This document shows positions 1 through 11,071 of a stretch of DNA of 64,000 nucleotides, piece by piece. Source of the DNA: Limnanthes douglasii subsp. nivea (lineage: Eukaryota > Streptophyta > Magnoliopsida > Brassicales > Limnanthaceae); the NCBI GenBank assembly GCA_036936605.1, contig JAUPFV010000002.1, positions 168,463,739-168,527,738 of the forward strand, written 5' to 3'. The notes under the pieces were generated by a model, which saw only the letters and a program-made list of their open reading frames with translations, searched no databases and was not told the DNA's origin. The translations under genes were made by a program, and so were the position numbers. Each line of letters begins with the position of its first letter. Positions within the stretch are counted from its first letter, which is position 1.

Positions 1-573
1 TCAAGAAAGTATTTTCCAAGTTAAAAAGGTGTTCGTCATCTAACGAACTTTTGACTAACATATCATTAATATAAACCTCCATATTCCTTCCAATTTGAGA
101 AGCAAAAGACTTGTTCACTAATCTTTGATATGTAGCACCAACATTCTTGAGGCCAAAAGGCATCACCCGGTAACAATGTAATCCTCTGTCAGTTATAAAC
201 GTAGTGCTTTCCTGATCCTTGAAATTCATCTGAGTCTGATTATAACCTGCGAACGCATCCATTAAAGAGAAATAATTGTATTCCCTGATGTTCAGTCAAC
301 AAGTTGATCAATCCTTGTCACAGAAAATAGATCATTTGGACATGCTTTATTTAGATTGGTAGAATTGACAAAAATTCTCTATTTCTCATTCTTATTTTTC
401 ACAAGCACTCGATTAGCAGTCCACAACGGATAATATGCTTCTCGTATATGTCCTACCTTAGATAACTGATCCACTTCGACCTCAATCGCATCAGATTTTT
501 CTACTAAAAAAATCCTCCGCTTTCGAATGATAGGTCTAAGTTTTGGGTTTAAATCTAAGCTATAGCATATCAC
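1..573 (-). pseudogene. E1 reverse transcriptase fragment
   Basis: The longest clean stretch (379-573) contains HIREAYYPLWTANRVLVKN, equivalent to the Ty3/gypsy RT motif 'IRE..YP.W.ANpVlVkKkNGKWRMC'. Further along, in other frames, the segments around the LVD/TSGN motif and 'LTEDYIVTG' can be followed. At the catalytic box (bases 62-73) the frame reads Y-I-N-D instead of Y-V/I-D-D, so the first catalytic aspartate is replaced by asparagine. Several stops are present. It would have copied element RNA into DNA; now inactive. Confidence 0.8.
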
Positions 574-979
574 CTCAAAAAGAACCCCGACAACATCCTC
601 GGTTTTCCAAGCGAAACATCTAAATTATTAGACAAGTACCTCAACAATTGGTACCGTAAAGTAGGTGACAACAACGTTCCTATTCGTAAACTCCTCTCAT
701 TAGGAAACACAATACACCTCCACATTTTCACGTGCTATTAATGAACCTGGGGTCTCCCTCGGATCATCTACCTCATCAATATCTAAAGTCAACCTCATTG
801 ACTGCTATTCGGTCATTAATCACTAGAGATAGTATTTTTGGTGTGCATAGCACTCTCTAACCACTTTTTGATCACTTTGAACTACTCTGACACGATCACC
901 AATTACATTATTCAAACACAGATGGAAGCTCCAAACAACATCATTCATTCTAGATAACCATGATCTTCCAAAAACAACG

Positions 980-1320
980 TTTTAGTTGGTCAGACATTCC
1001 ACCACCATAAATAAGACTTGAACTTTTTCCTTAAAATAACCACATCCTAACAGAAATTCACCATCAAACTCTCCAATGACCTGTGTTGTTAGCCATGTAA
1101 ACCCAATTATGTTGCACTCATATCGGAGAATCATAGATGGATTGCGCATCTTTTTATATGTTGATTTGAATAGCACGTTTGTGGAACCACCAGTATCGAC
1201 GAGTATTCATCAGATCTCAGTTTCTGCTATTTCTGCACCGATCACCGCTGCATCATTATGATACTTACAGAAATTATTGTTCCTCTCCTTCGTCGTTCTA
1301 TTTATCAGTGCTGGTTTTCA
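980..1320 (-). pseudogene. E1 retroviral-type aspartic protease remnant
   Basis: Reading the minus strand around 1165-1205 gives I-L-V-D-T-G-G-S-T-N-V-L-F, the active-site loop of a pepsin-type retrotransposon protease, with the catalytic DTG intact. It is followed by YKKMRNPSMILRYECNIIGFT and the 'F.EKVQVLFMVVECLTN' tail seen in the other Tat copies. It would process the Gag-Pol polyprotein. The reading frame is broken on both sides. Confidence 0.75.
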
Positions 1321-1559
1321 AAAGTTAACATGATTCTTGGCTCTCTCAAATACCGTTGCCACATTGTTAGTTAATTCTGTAAATTATTATAGGTTACCCA
1401 CTGGTTCGAATTTACCTGAGGTGGTTGATAGTTAGATTGTTGGGATGATCTTGACCGAGGAGGTATGTTAGGATTCACCCTCGGTCGAGATGTCCCCTGA
1501 GAATCGAAGTACTACCTTGGTATCATTGGACATTAGGGATGTTACCTTGCCCTGCATTC

Positions 1560-2490
1560 CTTTAAGATGTACTTGATCTAATCTGAACCCTCGTTGACTC
1601 GTCTACTTTAATCTACTCCTCAACTTGAGCCATTAAAGCCCCAAAAGTCAGCGCTCTTCCCTTCATAGTTTTGTTTGCTAAATCACCAAGAAGCAACCCT
1701 TGTCTAAAAACTGCACACGGCACCTGCTCATCAGACTCTTCCAACTCTATCTTCGTTAACACAAAGCGTCTAGTGTAATCTTTCAACTTTTTTCCAACAG
1801 CATGCTTACATTGATTTATGGTATCATTGTTATCTCACATTTCTTTTCTTCTCATAAATTATATTCGGAAAGCAGTATAGAAAGTTCCGAAGTTATTTAT
1901 CGAACCCTTCGGAATTCCATTATACCACTTTAAAGTTGTACCTTAAAAGTTTGTGAGAACGCTCTAAACAGTAATTTGTCATTTTCCTCGAAATTCATCA
2001 TGTAATTCTTGAATTGTTTAATATGAACGTCATGGTCTTATGTACCATCAAATTTATCTACCTTTGAAATATCAAAACACCTTAGAATAGGTATTGACCT
2101 TATTTTAGATAAAAAAAAAAGAGAAGTTTCATTGTCTACTCATTGCATTTATTGATTAGATACAATTGTTCCCATAATTAAATACAAATGTTAATCCGCA
2201 AGATTGACATGCTGATTAGATGTGTTACCCTCGAACAGTGGCTTCTCCGTCACAAATCTAGACTTATCTTATTCTTGGATTTATGGTCTTTTCATAATTT
2301 TTGAGGTCGAGTACCCTCTCTCCTTGAAGAATGTCAATCTCTTTCTTTCCTATACAGATCTCTTTCGGATTCTGACTCGGAGGATCTACTTGCATTGATC
2401 GGAATGTATCGATGTTTATCCTTCTTCTCATTTCGAGAGGAGTGATATCCCTTGTCTGATTGAAACTGTATTTTCCAACGATCACTTCAT
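1560..2490 (-). pseudogene. E1 gag remnant
   Basis: Minus-strand fragments match the gag of E2 and E4: a segment with LANKTMKGRALTFGALMAQ near 1620-1680, 'LKWYNGIPKGS'-like coding near 1900-1960, and an N-terminal piece at 2264-2485 that contains DPPSQNPKEI and ends in a basic stretch. Gag forms the virus-like particle that packages element RNA. The frame shifts several times. A run of A residues near 2109-2120 (+ strand) may mark one slip. Confidence 0.65.
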
Positions 2491-2837
2491 CATCGGTGAG
2501 CGATATGAGACTCGTCGGATGGATCTTCTAAATCATGCTTCTCATTTACCCGCCGCACCTCGTATCGCACCCTAGCAGACTGTGTCTGTTTCTCCCTTTT
2601 GTTCAAGTTGATCGTTCAAATCAGCTATTCTTTCTAACAATTGATTCATCCGATCTTCCACATTTGACTGGTCATATTGATCATTTTCTTGAATTTCACC
2701 TTGATTTTATTCTCTAACTAAACCTGACTAGAACATCTTGTTCTTATAAAAACGTTGGATTAGCTCTGATTTTGGGATCTATCGTATTTCAATTGTGAAT
2801 CTTTATGGTTTTAGATTTGATATCTAGGTACCTAACT

Positions 2838-2990
2838 CTTCCACTGTGGTCACTAATGATAAGTATTAATTATCTTTAAGAGTGAAGATGAAGTCCAAGA
2901 AGAGTAATTAAGAGAGTTTTAGAAAGAAAATATAGCTCAAGATTCTAGAAAGATATTTTCTGGTAATTACTTTTACTCCTCAAATATGTA
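2838..2990 (-). repeat. E1 primer-binding site and start of its right (5') LTR
   Basis: An LTR-type TG start (TGATAAGTATTAATTATC) begins at 2857. Just inside it, the minus strand reads TTAGTGACCACAGTGGAAG, corresponding to the E3 primer-binding site TTGGCGACCACGGTGGGAG. The outer end of this LTR could not be recognised; other LTRs here are 320-365 bp, so it may run to about 3215 or be truncated. Confidence 0.6.
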
Positions 2991-5059
2991 TATCCTTCTC
3001 AGTTGTACCAATTGGAGTTGGGAAAACTGGCAGTCACATTTGTATGTCGTTGATAGATATACACCCACATTTAGCGGGAAACCGTAGGACGGCAATACCT
3101 CGGTAAGCAACTTATATTCTAAAGTACGTATGGTTTCACATCACTCCACATATCCTTGATGACTATTCCATTGAAGAGTCAATTCATATGATAAATCGTA
3201 TTCGATCTCTTGACTACAACACGGAAGAGGTGATCAATTTCACGAAGAGAGTGTTGCAAATCACAAGTACATGGCTCATTGTCATCTTAGCTATCTTGGT
3301 ATTATGTTTGTTTGCTTAGTGATGTACGTTGTTTTTCTAAAACTATTTTTGCATGCATTGTTTGTTGTTTTGTTTCGGGAAGTTGTATAACATAATATTC
3401 TGTTTTGCTAATGGATATGTATGTTATATAATATAAGTTTTTTTTTCACTTTTGGTTTGTATTGGTCTTGTTGTTAATTTATTTTGTTGTTATTTGTGTG
3501 ATTGGCAAACTCTATTTGAAAGGTTCATTATAATTGAATAAGATTATAGTATTTTTATTATTTTCAACCATCAGTGTTGAAAACCTCCTTGAAGGTGAAA
3601 TGAACCCACGTTGGTTAGGAAATTCCACACCGGTATGAGAGTTTCGCACCGATATTTGAAAATTTCTTCACTGTCGGTGTGGTAGTCCAAAAAAATTACA
3701 TTTTTAATTGTTTCTGTTGCCTTCCCCGGTGGTGCGATACTTCTCCACCGCCGCTTGGAATAAACAAAATGTCACTTAGGTAATTCTCTACATGGGAGGG
3801 GAAACTTCTCACTGGTGGTTTAAAAATTATACACCGCATGTTAGAAGCCACAATTCAAGACTTGGATGTTGGTATATCTGGATGTTTTTTATCAATGGTT
3901 GAAAAATTCACCACCGTTGGTTGGATGTCCACATATTTTACTTCAATGTGGTTCATGATGGATGATTCTTACCGACGGTTAGGAAATTACCCACTGGCGG
4001 GTGAGTTTCCCACCGGCGGGTTATATATTCTTCACCGCCGGTGGAAATGTCCATTATTAGGATTTAGGGGTTCCCGCAAAAAATTTTAACATTCCTGTAA
4101 CCTATATTGTTGCATTCTTTCCGAATCACCTTCAATAAATTAAAGAAGTACGAAAGATTAATATACATACCACAATACCATTGATGATATGAATAGGAAT
4201 GTGCACGAAGATTCAAAAGCACGATATAAGAAGAGACACCTAGTTTTATCGACCTTGTTATATGCATAATATACTTCATTCACGGTAGGGAAAAACGTGT
4301 TTGGTGTGTATAATTTCTCGACCACGCAGACGTGAAGAAGTCACCGGCACATTAGATTATTTGAACCTTATTCCGAGTATGCCTATTGCGTCACTCCCTC
4401 AATTAAATCTAGCACGACTCTTGTGATATTTTCCAGTATGAGATTTCAAAGTACTATATGAAATATATGCTATAAAATGTGGTACAAGAACTACAAGATA
4501 AAATGGACGCGGAAGCCAACTGCATCGCCACTTACCCAAGTTCTAATGGAACTAGTGAAGATAGAGAATATCTTTTCGATAAATGGTCCGAGCATTGATG
4601 GAATTTTCTAGTCACCGTGAAGGGGGGCCTTTAACATCTACTATGTCAACTATTAATTTATTTTGGTTGCTTGTATTTGTATTTTGGATTATGTAATGTT
4701 CTAAACTATGTGAACTAATGAACGTTTAATGTCATTATTTCAAAATTAACGTTATCATAATCTTCAAAGCATAGAAGTTTTTAGCGTGAAAATTGTACAT
4801 ACATTACAATAAAAAAGTTTTAAAATAAAAGAGGCTAAATTGTTACTTTGAGACTACAACATTTAATTTCTATGTATCTCTTGCAACAAGAATGAACTAA
4901 TAATGCCCAACCTTCCACATTTGCTGAACACAATTTTAGACAACAAAGATGTATCATTGCACATGGTTCATGAGTCGCAATGGACGCTACAAACAAAAAA
5001 CACAAAAAAATATTGACAATGACATAATCGGTGGGATGTCTGAAAGTTGAAACGAATGT
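2991..5059. other. Gene-free repeat-derived stretch
   Basis: No convincing gene. A short plus-strand open stretch near 3175-3320 ends in a hydrophobic segment (STWLIVILAILVLCLFA) but has no recognisable family. 3570-4050 is rich in CACCG/CCGGTGG motifs and holds a duplicated 67-bp block. The MULE-like remnant on the right suggests that part of this may be transposon flank. Confidence 0.5.
3613..4044 (+). repeat. Two copies of a ~67-bp CACCG-rich block
   Basis: Blocks at 3613-3679 and 3977-4044 both begin GGTTAGGAAATT and both carry three evenly spaced CAC(C/T)G-type motifs about 20-25 bp apart. The right copy is more GC-rich (CACTGGCGG, CACCGGCGG, CACCGCCGG). Related motifs lie between them (near 3735, 3815, 3910). 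Confidence 0.6.
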
Positions 5060-6060
5060 TTAATCAAATGAAATACTTACATTGACAAAATGGTTGGTAT
5101 TGGCCCAACCCAATCTGATTTCCAACCGATTTGACATCGCATGAGGTGCATCTTTTAACGTTAGAAAAGTGAAACTAACATCAAAGGTATTCGACTGTCT
5201 CACAAAGTGGAGGATACAATTAAACGTAGATGCAATCGCGACTCCCATCTTGGGAATCCTCATCCAATTCTCTATAGTAGTTACATTGCTAGAGCAGTTC
5301 ACATGTTCTGCAGTATCTTTTAAATTCTCCATGCTATAAAATATATTCACATACACGGATTCAAAATACAGAAAGACTCAAAGTTACCTTTAATCGTGCC
5401 AAATAAATGTTTGAGGGTGGAATGACTGGTCTCCACGTGGTTAGTGGTTTGGTTACCAAAATACAATGACTTGTAAGTTTTCCACGTTATAAGCTTATCA
5501 TCGTAAGGCTTTAACCAAATTTCAGTGCATTCGACTGAAGTCACGAAGTATTTCTAACCGATTGTTATTGAATGAAATCTTCGTTTCTGACAACATCATT
5601 TGATCTACACTTCCAAAAATTCATCGGACATTTTTATTATTATTAATGATTTATATATTTTTCGCTAGGACGCTCAGGTTAATAGACATCGACATAACGT
5701 GTGTGTTGCATTAGGAAACACTTCCTCGACCACTTTAATCAACACTAAGTCTTTATTCGTCAAATCAATGAAAAATAGTTCGAGAGTTATATCAATGATT
5801 GTGAACATTCTAACATCCATCTATAGCTCTCAAGTTTCTTCTCGGACATAAACGCAAATATGGTATCGAAAGTATACCCGGTACAAGTGACTCCAACAAT
5901 CTCATACAACGGCATTCCGTATCTTATTACCTTGTAGATGTTATCCATTATTAGCACATTTAGAAACGTCTGTAACAAATCCAAATTAAACGGGTGTGCA
6001 AAGAAAATTTCACTTATGATATCACTTCCATCTTCGCACGATCCATGTCGTTCATAATAA
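5060..6060 (-). pseudogene. Degenerate MULE (Mutator-like) transposase with C-terminal OTU-associated segment
   Basis: Three minus-strand pieces follow the order of a plant MULE transposase. 5787-5984 contains FLNVLIMDNIYKVIRYGMPL and EIVGVTCTGYTF, matching the family pattern 'fp.vl.mD.TYKtn.Y.mPLleivGvTst..tF'. Around 5680-5760 there is a DLVLIKVVEEVFPNATHTLC-like segment. 5347-5544 contains NHVETSHSTLKHLF ('..vEs.H..LK..l'). 5060-5356 matches the region found in OTU-containing MULE proteins (WMRIPKMGVAIASTFNCIL, then RLEIRLGWANTNHFV). Frameshifts and stops separate the pieces. The transposase acts in the nucleus on terminal inverted repeats; no such repeats could be paired here. Confidence 0.8.
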
Positions 6061-6360
6061 TTTAATAGTTTAGTTCACCTAACAAGTATTGGAACTGCGA
6101 GCGACCGTCTTTCTCGAAGTTAAATTTTATAATAATAAAAAAAATTGGAACAAATTTAATGTTTTAACCATATACCCAAACTTAATCCAGCTAAACGTAT
6201 CTATTTCTCACAAATAAACAAAAAAAAATCTTTTTTTAAGTCAAAAACTAGAATAATAAAAGACTAAAAATAAAAAACTTGGAACGAATTATAAAATTTT
6301 GGAGAATGGTTTTTTACCCATAGTCCCATAAAAAACCTAAATTAATTTGTGTTTTTCATT

Positions 6361-6640
6361 AAGCTACTTCCACGAACAATACAAATTTTGCTTCCACGAA
6401 CACACCTATCTCGTGAATTGTTCACTTGATGTGCTTTTTCATATTTTTGTATGTTGTGAATTGTTCACTTGATGTTCCTTCTTTTTTAAACGCGAAATCT
6501 ATTGTTGGTCTTAATTCTCTTTTAAGCTTGTCAACCTATTGAGCTCTATATGAAAGTTTTTGTATTCACGAATAATTAAGTGCTACTGGACAGGTGTGTT
6601 CGTGGAAGCAAAATTTGTGTTGTTGGTGGTATTAAGTTGC
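6361..6640. mobile_element. Small inverted-repeat element (MITE-like)
   Basis: Arms at about 6377-6410 and 6590-6625 are inverted copies sharing CAAATTTTGCTTCCACGAAC followed by ACACCT. The roughly 180-bp loop contains GTGAATTGTTCACTTGATG twice (6413-6431 and 6456-6474). It has no coding capacity. It lies about 340 bp beyond the stop codon of the host gene. Target duplication and superfamily could not be determined. Confidence 0.6.
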
Positions 6641-6981
6641 TCCCATATCACAATATATACTAAGGCTATTTGGTTTGAATATGTGGAGTAATATCTCAGT
6701 TTTCTTTGTTTTTTATTTTTTAGGTTACATATAGTACTTATCTTCGTAGCAAGAAAATATTGGAATATTGGGATGCTAGGGGCAAATATTAAAGGTGGTT
6801 TCTGGTCATGTTGGAGCGATTGAGTTTGATATCAGTAAAGAAATGCAGAGTTTAACTATATGTGCTCATAATTATTGCTTTCTTCAAAAGGCACTCACAA
6901 ATCTGAGAAAACAAAGAGCAAGAAATAGTTTAAGGTTTACACAGCTAGTAATAAGCATAAGCAAGGAGAAATGCTGCATAG

Positions 6982-9900
6982 CTAGGAAAAGTTTTTCCAC
7001 ATAGCTGGCCGATCACTTGATATCAGAAGAAGTCGAGATGATATGTAATCAAAGGAAGGAGAGTATAAATCATCGGGGCCGATGGTTTCTTTGACCTTCT
7101 GGATACTGCTACAGTCACCAGTCAAACGTTCATCATTCACGGCATCAAAAGCAAAAAGTCCAAGGCCACAGATACCCATAACAAGGTTGGAATTTCCCCA
7201 TACTTGTGTAATGGCTGAATAATAGGAATGGGCATTAGATTCTGGCAAAGAATAATTGTTCAGAAGCCTTTGTTTACGCAGAGAGAATTGTTGCACTTGA
7301 GAACTTAGTTGTTTTTTAGTAGTTGATCTTGAAGTTGAGCAGCCAATCAAGATTGAATCTCCGCGAGAGTATACGGATTGCACATTTAACCCAGCTTTAG
7401 GTATTTTTGCACCTATACCAGAAGGATGGCGGATATCTAATATGTTAATAGAATCAGCAGTGCAGAATACACCGTCATTTCCTTCAGCTTCGGAGGAACT
7501 CACTCTGTATTTCAAGTAACGAAAACATAAGCTAATGATAAGAGATAATAAACAGATGTGCTAAACCATAAGCATCAAGGGAACACTCACTATCAGTTCT
7601 TCAGTTTTTATGCAATATATATTCCTAAATTTCCCCTAACTGTTTTACAGCCTAACTGATTTCCCCAACCATTAAAGGTCAGGTACCATTAACGCGAGAC
7701 AATCATTTCTAGAACACAGCTTGTAATTAAGTAAACAGCAGCAACAGCAGCAGCAGCAAATTAGAGAAAGGATAAGGGATATTTTTTTTTTGAAAAAGAA
7801 TCATCGAAAGAGAGACTATGAGGGAACCATCGATTTGATACTGACTGATATGCATATCATGAAGAATGTACATATCTCACCTCTGCCGAACCCCTCCACC
7901 CAGCTCAGCGTCGGTGTTATTAATATGCATAGCTGAGATTTTTCGACCTGAAGAGGAAATTGATTGGAGCGCTTCAGGGTGCTGGGAGCTGACATCCCAG
8001 ACAGAAATTGTTTCTGATTCAGCTATAACTACTTTTTTTTTGTTTCTCCATTGAACTGGGCTTGAGTAGTCCATGGTTATCACAGGCTTCTGCAATTCCC
8101 AGGTCATTACCTGCTCACTGTCACGTATATCAAAGACCTTAACAACTCTCTGCGAAGTGGCGGTCGAAATGAGAAGAGGTCCACAGGGCTTATACCACCA
8201 CTGCCGAGTTTCCGCTTGCATTGCACCTGACAAGGTATTTCTTCTATTGGGCAAAAGAGCAAGCACCGCTCTTGGGGCCACTGTTGATCCATCCTCAATG
8301 TGGAATGCACGCACGTCTTTGTTGTAGAAGTCCCAGGAGCAAAATCCAGAATCCAGAGTATTTCCAGCAGATGCAGCCACCACATATTTAGCTGCACATC
8401 CGTCTGCCCCTGCAGCACGGATCACCCAACAATCCCTCCATATGTTAGGTGATATTCCTGCAGGGGGGTGATATACTGCCTTCTCCTGGTAACAAATGGG
8501 TGTCATTACAACACATTATATATAACGAGTCAGCAATGCAGTAACTTGAAAGTTTAACAGCATTTTCTGGATGCAGCAAGACATCCTGTGTCTGGAGTAC
8601 TCAGTTGAATAAAATTCCATGGTATTGCTTAATAGAGAACATTAATACATTTTCATTCAAAACAAATCTGGGATTGCAAGCTTCTAAGATGCATTTATTA
8701 TATGCCTTAAGATGGGATAAAATTAAACACAAATAGCAAAGTCTTTTGGGTGTACCATAACATCCCATGTATGAAGCGACTGAGTAACAAAAAAATTAGA
8801 CACTCAAACTCTTACTATGTTTTGGGAAAAAAATTATTTTAGTGTTTTTTTTAACTTGTAAGAGTTGCAAAATATATCAGTATTAGTTTTCTGTCCCAAG
8901 TGTCTTTGCTATTTAAGAAAGATGTAAACTTTTGATCCGATTAACGTTCCTGTATGTTAAATGCTTTCTCAAGGTATATTTTCTTATAAATTGGTTTAAA
9001 ATTTTAAGTATAAATCTATCTATTTATGTCTTTGAAATGCAAGATACTCAATGCCCAGACTAAAATATATGCTCCACCATAGAGTAAGATTACCTCACAA
9101 TTTGCAACATCATAATACGAACAAGAACCATCATCATGCGCAAGAAGAACCGCCTCACCGTCTGAGACAAACCATCCTCCTGTAGAAGTTTTGCAGCCTA
9201 TTTCATTGAGCTGATGTACACTGGTATCCTCTGTGTCCTCGGTGATAATAACATCTTGTTTATTTTCCTGATCATCAAATTCATCAAGTATTTCATCGGT
9301 TGTGAGAACAGGATCGACATCAGGCTTTGCGTGGCTACTCTTTAAAGAGTCTTCTTCTCCTGATACTAGTTCCATCTCCATTTCTTGGACTTCGCAGTTC
9401 TCCACATCCGCCTCAACTGAGACTTTTGGATGGTCCTTATCAAGAGAGATCAAGAACTCCTGAGTTATTATATTCTGCTCCCCAGAGCTGAATGAACTTT
9501 CATCTACCTTGGATTCTCTACCGAGCACCGCCACACTAGCAGCTTCATGACTTGTAGAGCCTCCAGATGATGGATTCAAAGAGGTTCGATTCCTTAGCAG
9601 TTTATGATGCGGAAAAAGTCTAGCTTCCAGTTCCTCAACTTTCAATCCTTTCACTGTAATTTTGACGTTACCGAGAGTTTCGCTCTTATTCAATATTTTG
9701 ATCTCACCACCATCAGTTCCCCTACTTTTACTATCTGAGTCAGGGGCAACATAACACATAGCCTTCTCAATTCCAGAAATCTTCTCCTGAATATCTGAAA
9801 GAATAAGCTTGGAAGCATCAGGATTGTTCATATCTAATATCTCCTTAGTTTTCTTGATATCGGATGCAATTCTCTTGACCTTTCCCTCAAGAAATGCAAG

Positions 9901-10698
9901 CTTCTCATGAAGCTTGCTATGGTGCTTATCAGCAGCCTGGCAGCCTACAGCATCTTCACTAATTCTCTTCCCCTTTGATATCTCTGAAGCCTTCACAATA
10001 CTATCTGAAAATGTTCTCTTGGAACCCGATTCACCACCCTTGCCAGTCGTTTCCATTCTTTGAACCGACATAGATTTCTCTTCAGAAATGTTTTCGGCCT
10101 TAGAGTCTGAACTACCCTTTAGGCTAGAACCCTTAAAACCACTAGATTGATGAGTATCCGAGCTTAAGCTAACCTTTTTTTCACTTTCCTTTGTTAAACC
10201 TACATAGCCTTTGCTCGACTTACAGGATGTATAACTAACCTCGCAGTTCTCCTTCTGGTCACCAACAACGCTAGTAGCATTCCCCGTCCCTTTAATCCCC
10301 TTTCCAATCTGGTTGGCATTAACCCTAGATCCTCTATCCCTCTTAGAATCCGAGAAAACCCTAATAAAATCAGATGGGCTAGCACTCCTACCTCTCGGTG
10401 CCGACGACGTAGACCACCTCGCAGGCGGTTGGTTGACATCACCTCCGGCATTCACCATCGCCTTGTCGATGCGCGGGACTGCGCGGATAACAGGCTTTTG
10501 GGCGCATCCAGAAGACCGTAAGCCCAGCCTCGGATTCTCCTTGCCGGAAGATGATTTTTGAAGAGCCTGATTAGGCTTTTGACCGGAAATCGAAGACGGA
10601 ATTATGGCTTTTACGGGTTTTTGGTGGGCGGCGGTTTTAGGCCCGTCACCAGAGGCGGCCGGTGGATCCTTGATCCGGCGATTAGAAGGAGCGGACAT
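6982..10698 (-). CDS. KIN14B-interacting WD40-type protein (At4g14310 orthologue), 3 exons
   Basis: Exons on the minus strand are 10698-9094, 8485-7881 and 7504-6982. They join in frame to 2733 nt, or 910 residues. Splice sites are GAG|GTAATC to ACCAG|GAG and AGAG|GTGAGA to TACAG|AGTG. The ATG at 10698 is the first methionine codon of the frame. Residues 1 to about 260 are basic, Ser/Pro-rich and probably disordered. A predicted coiled coil follows (about 260-320, KLHEKLAFLEGKVKRI), then an acidic linker. From about residue 505 there is a WD40/transducin-like region beginning GGWFVSDGEAVLLAHDDGSC, with repeat-type endings such as VVKVFDIRD and TISVWDVSS. The protein ends near IGPDDLYSPSFDYIS and RPAMWKNFS. 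I recall the Arabidopsis orthologue as a Transducin/WD40 protein named for interaction with kinesin KIN14B; its biochemical role is not clear. All exons are open, so the gene is probably functional. Confidence 0.93.
7505..7880 (-). other. Intron 2 of the WD40 gene
   Basis: This 376-bp intron runs from GTGAGATATG to TACAG. It is AT-rich and contains a short CAG-type repeat around 7737-7758 (AACAGCAGCAACAGCAGCAG on the + strand). No other feature was seen. Confidence 0.85.
8486..9093 (-). other. Intron 1 of the WD40 gene
   Basis: This 608-bp intron runs from GTAATCTTAC to TTACCAG and has phase 0. It contains T-rich sequence and no recognisable insertion. Reading through from exon 1 gives a short non-homologous tail ending near 9016, which supports the donor at 9093. 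Confidence 0.85.
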
Positions 10699-10980
10699 GG
10701 AATTCTTGGGTGACGACAAGAAAGTGAACTGAATCTGGGCGTATGGCGAAGTGAGAGATTGTGGGATAGAGGATTGAAGAGAGAGAATAATCTTTTTCAG
10801 TGAAGTGAGCGGGAAACAAGTAATTTTGGAGTTTTGAATTTTCGATTTAGGGGCTCGTCGTGTCCTCAGATCTCTTTTTCCACTTTTGTCAGCTTGCGCC
10901 TATTGTCCTCCTACCGCCGCTATATAAAATAAAAAGTGGACCATTTACAATTATTTAAAATCAAAACTATTTATTTATGA
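10699..10980 (-). promoter_or_regulatory. Putative 5' UTR and core promoter of the WD40 gene
   Basis: On the minus strand a TATA-like box (TTTTATATAG) lies at about 10918-10928. It is followed by GC-rich sequence and then a CT-rich leader (TTCTCTCTCTTCAATCCTCT near 10766-10785), typical of plant 5' UTRs. A start site about 30 bp past the TATA box would give a leader near 190 nt. The LINE begins at 10981, only about 50 bp upstream of the box, so any distal promoter has been displaced by 5.8 kb. No transcript evidence is available. Confidence 0.55.
10963..10980. repeat. Left target-site duplication of the LINE
   Basis: AAAACTATTTATTTATGA is repeated exactly at 16764-16781, the other side of the LINE. 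This 18-bp duplication is typical of target-primed reverse transcription. Confidence 0.9.
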
Positions 10981-11071
10981 ATTGAATCGTTTTTTTTTCA
11001 ATTTGCAACCTAAATTTTCCTGACTTTTGGAGCGATGAAGACTCTTCAAGAACAGAGACTCTTAAAAGTAG

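Larger units (their letters stand above)
1..2856 (-). mobile_element. E1: partial Ty3/gypsy (Tat-lineage) retrotransposon, 5' part
   Basis: Minus-strand remnants occur in the order expected for an LTR retrotransposon read right to left: LTR start at 2857, primer-binding site, gag (about 2490-1560), aspartic protease (about 1320-980) and the start of reverse transcriptase (573-1). The window edge cuts the element inside RT. Conserved stretches match the other Tat-type elements in this window, for example the gag segment LANKTMKGRALTFGALMAQ, almost the same as in E4. Many stops and frameshifts make it a dead copy. Lineage assignment rests on similarity to E2-E4, which show the double RNase H typical of Tat. 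Confidence 0.85.

Noticed and set aside
8073..8418. Open frames on both strands over exon 2 of the WD40 gene
   Set aside because: They are shadows of exon 2, which has homology and proper splice sites in its own frame.
10200..10561. Open frames overlapping exon 1 of the WD40 gene in other frames
   Set aside because: They share the GC-richer composition of exon 1 but have no recognisable domain; the exon 1 frame is continuous for 535 codons.
10699..10719. Start of the WD40 protein seven codons upstream of the ATG
   Set aside because: The upstream codon is TTG. The first ATG (10698) is the normal eukaryotic choice.
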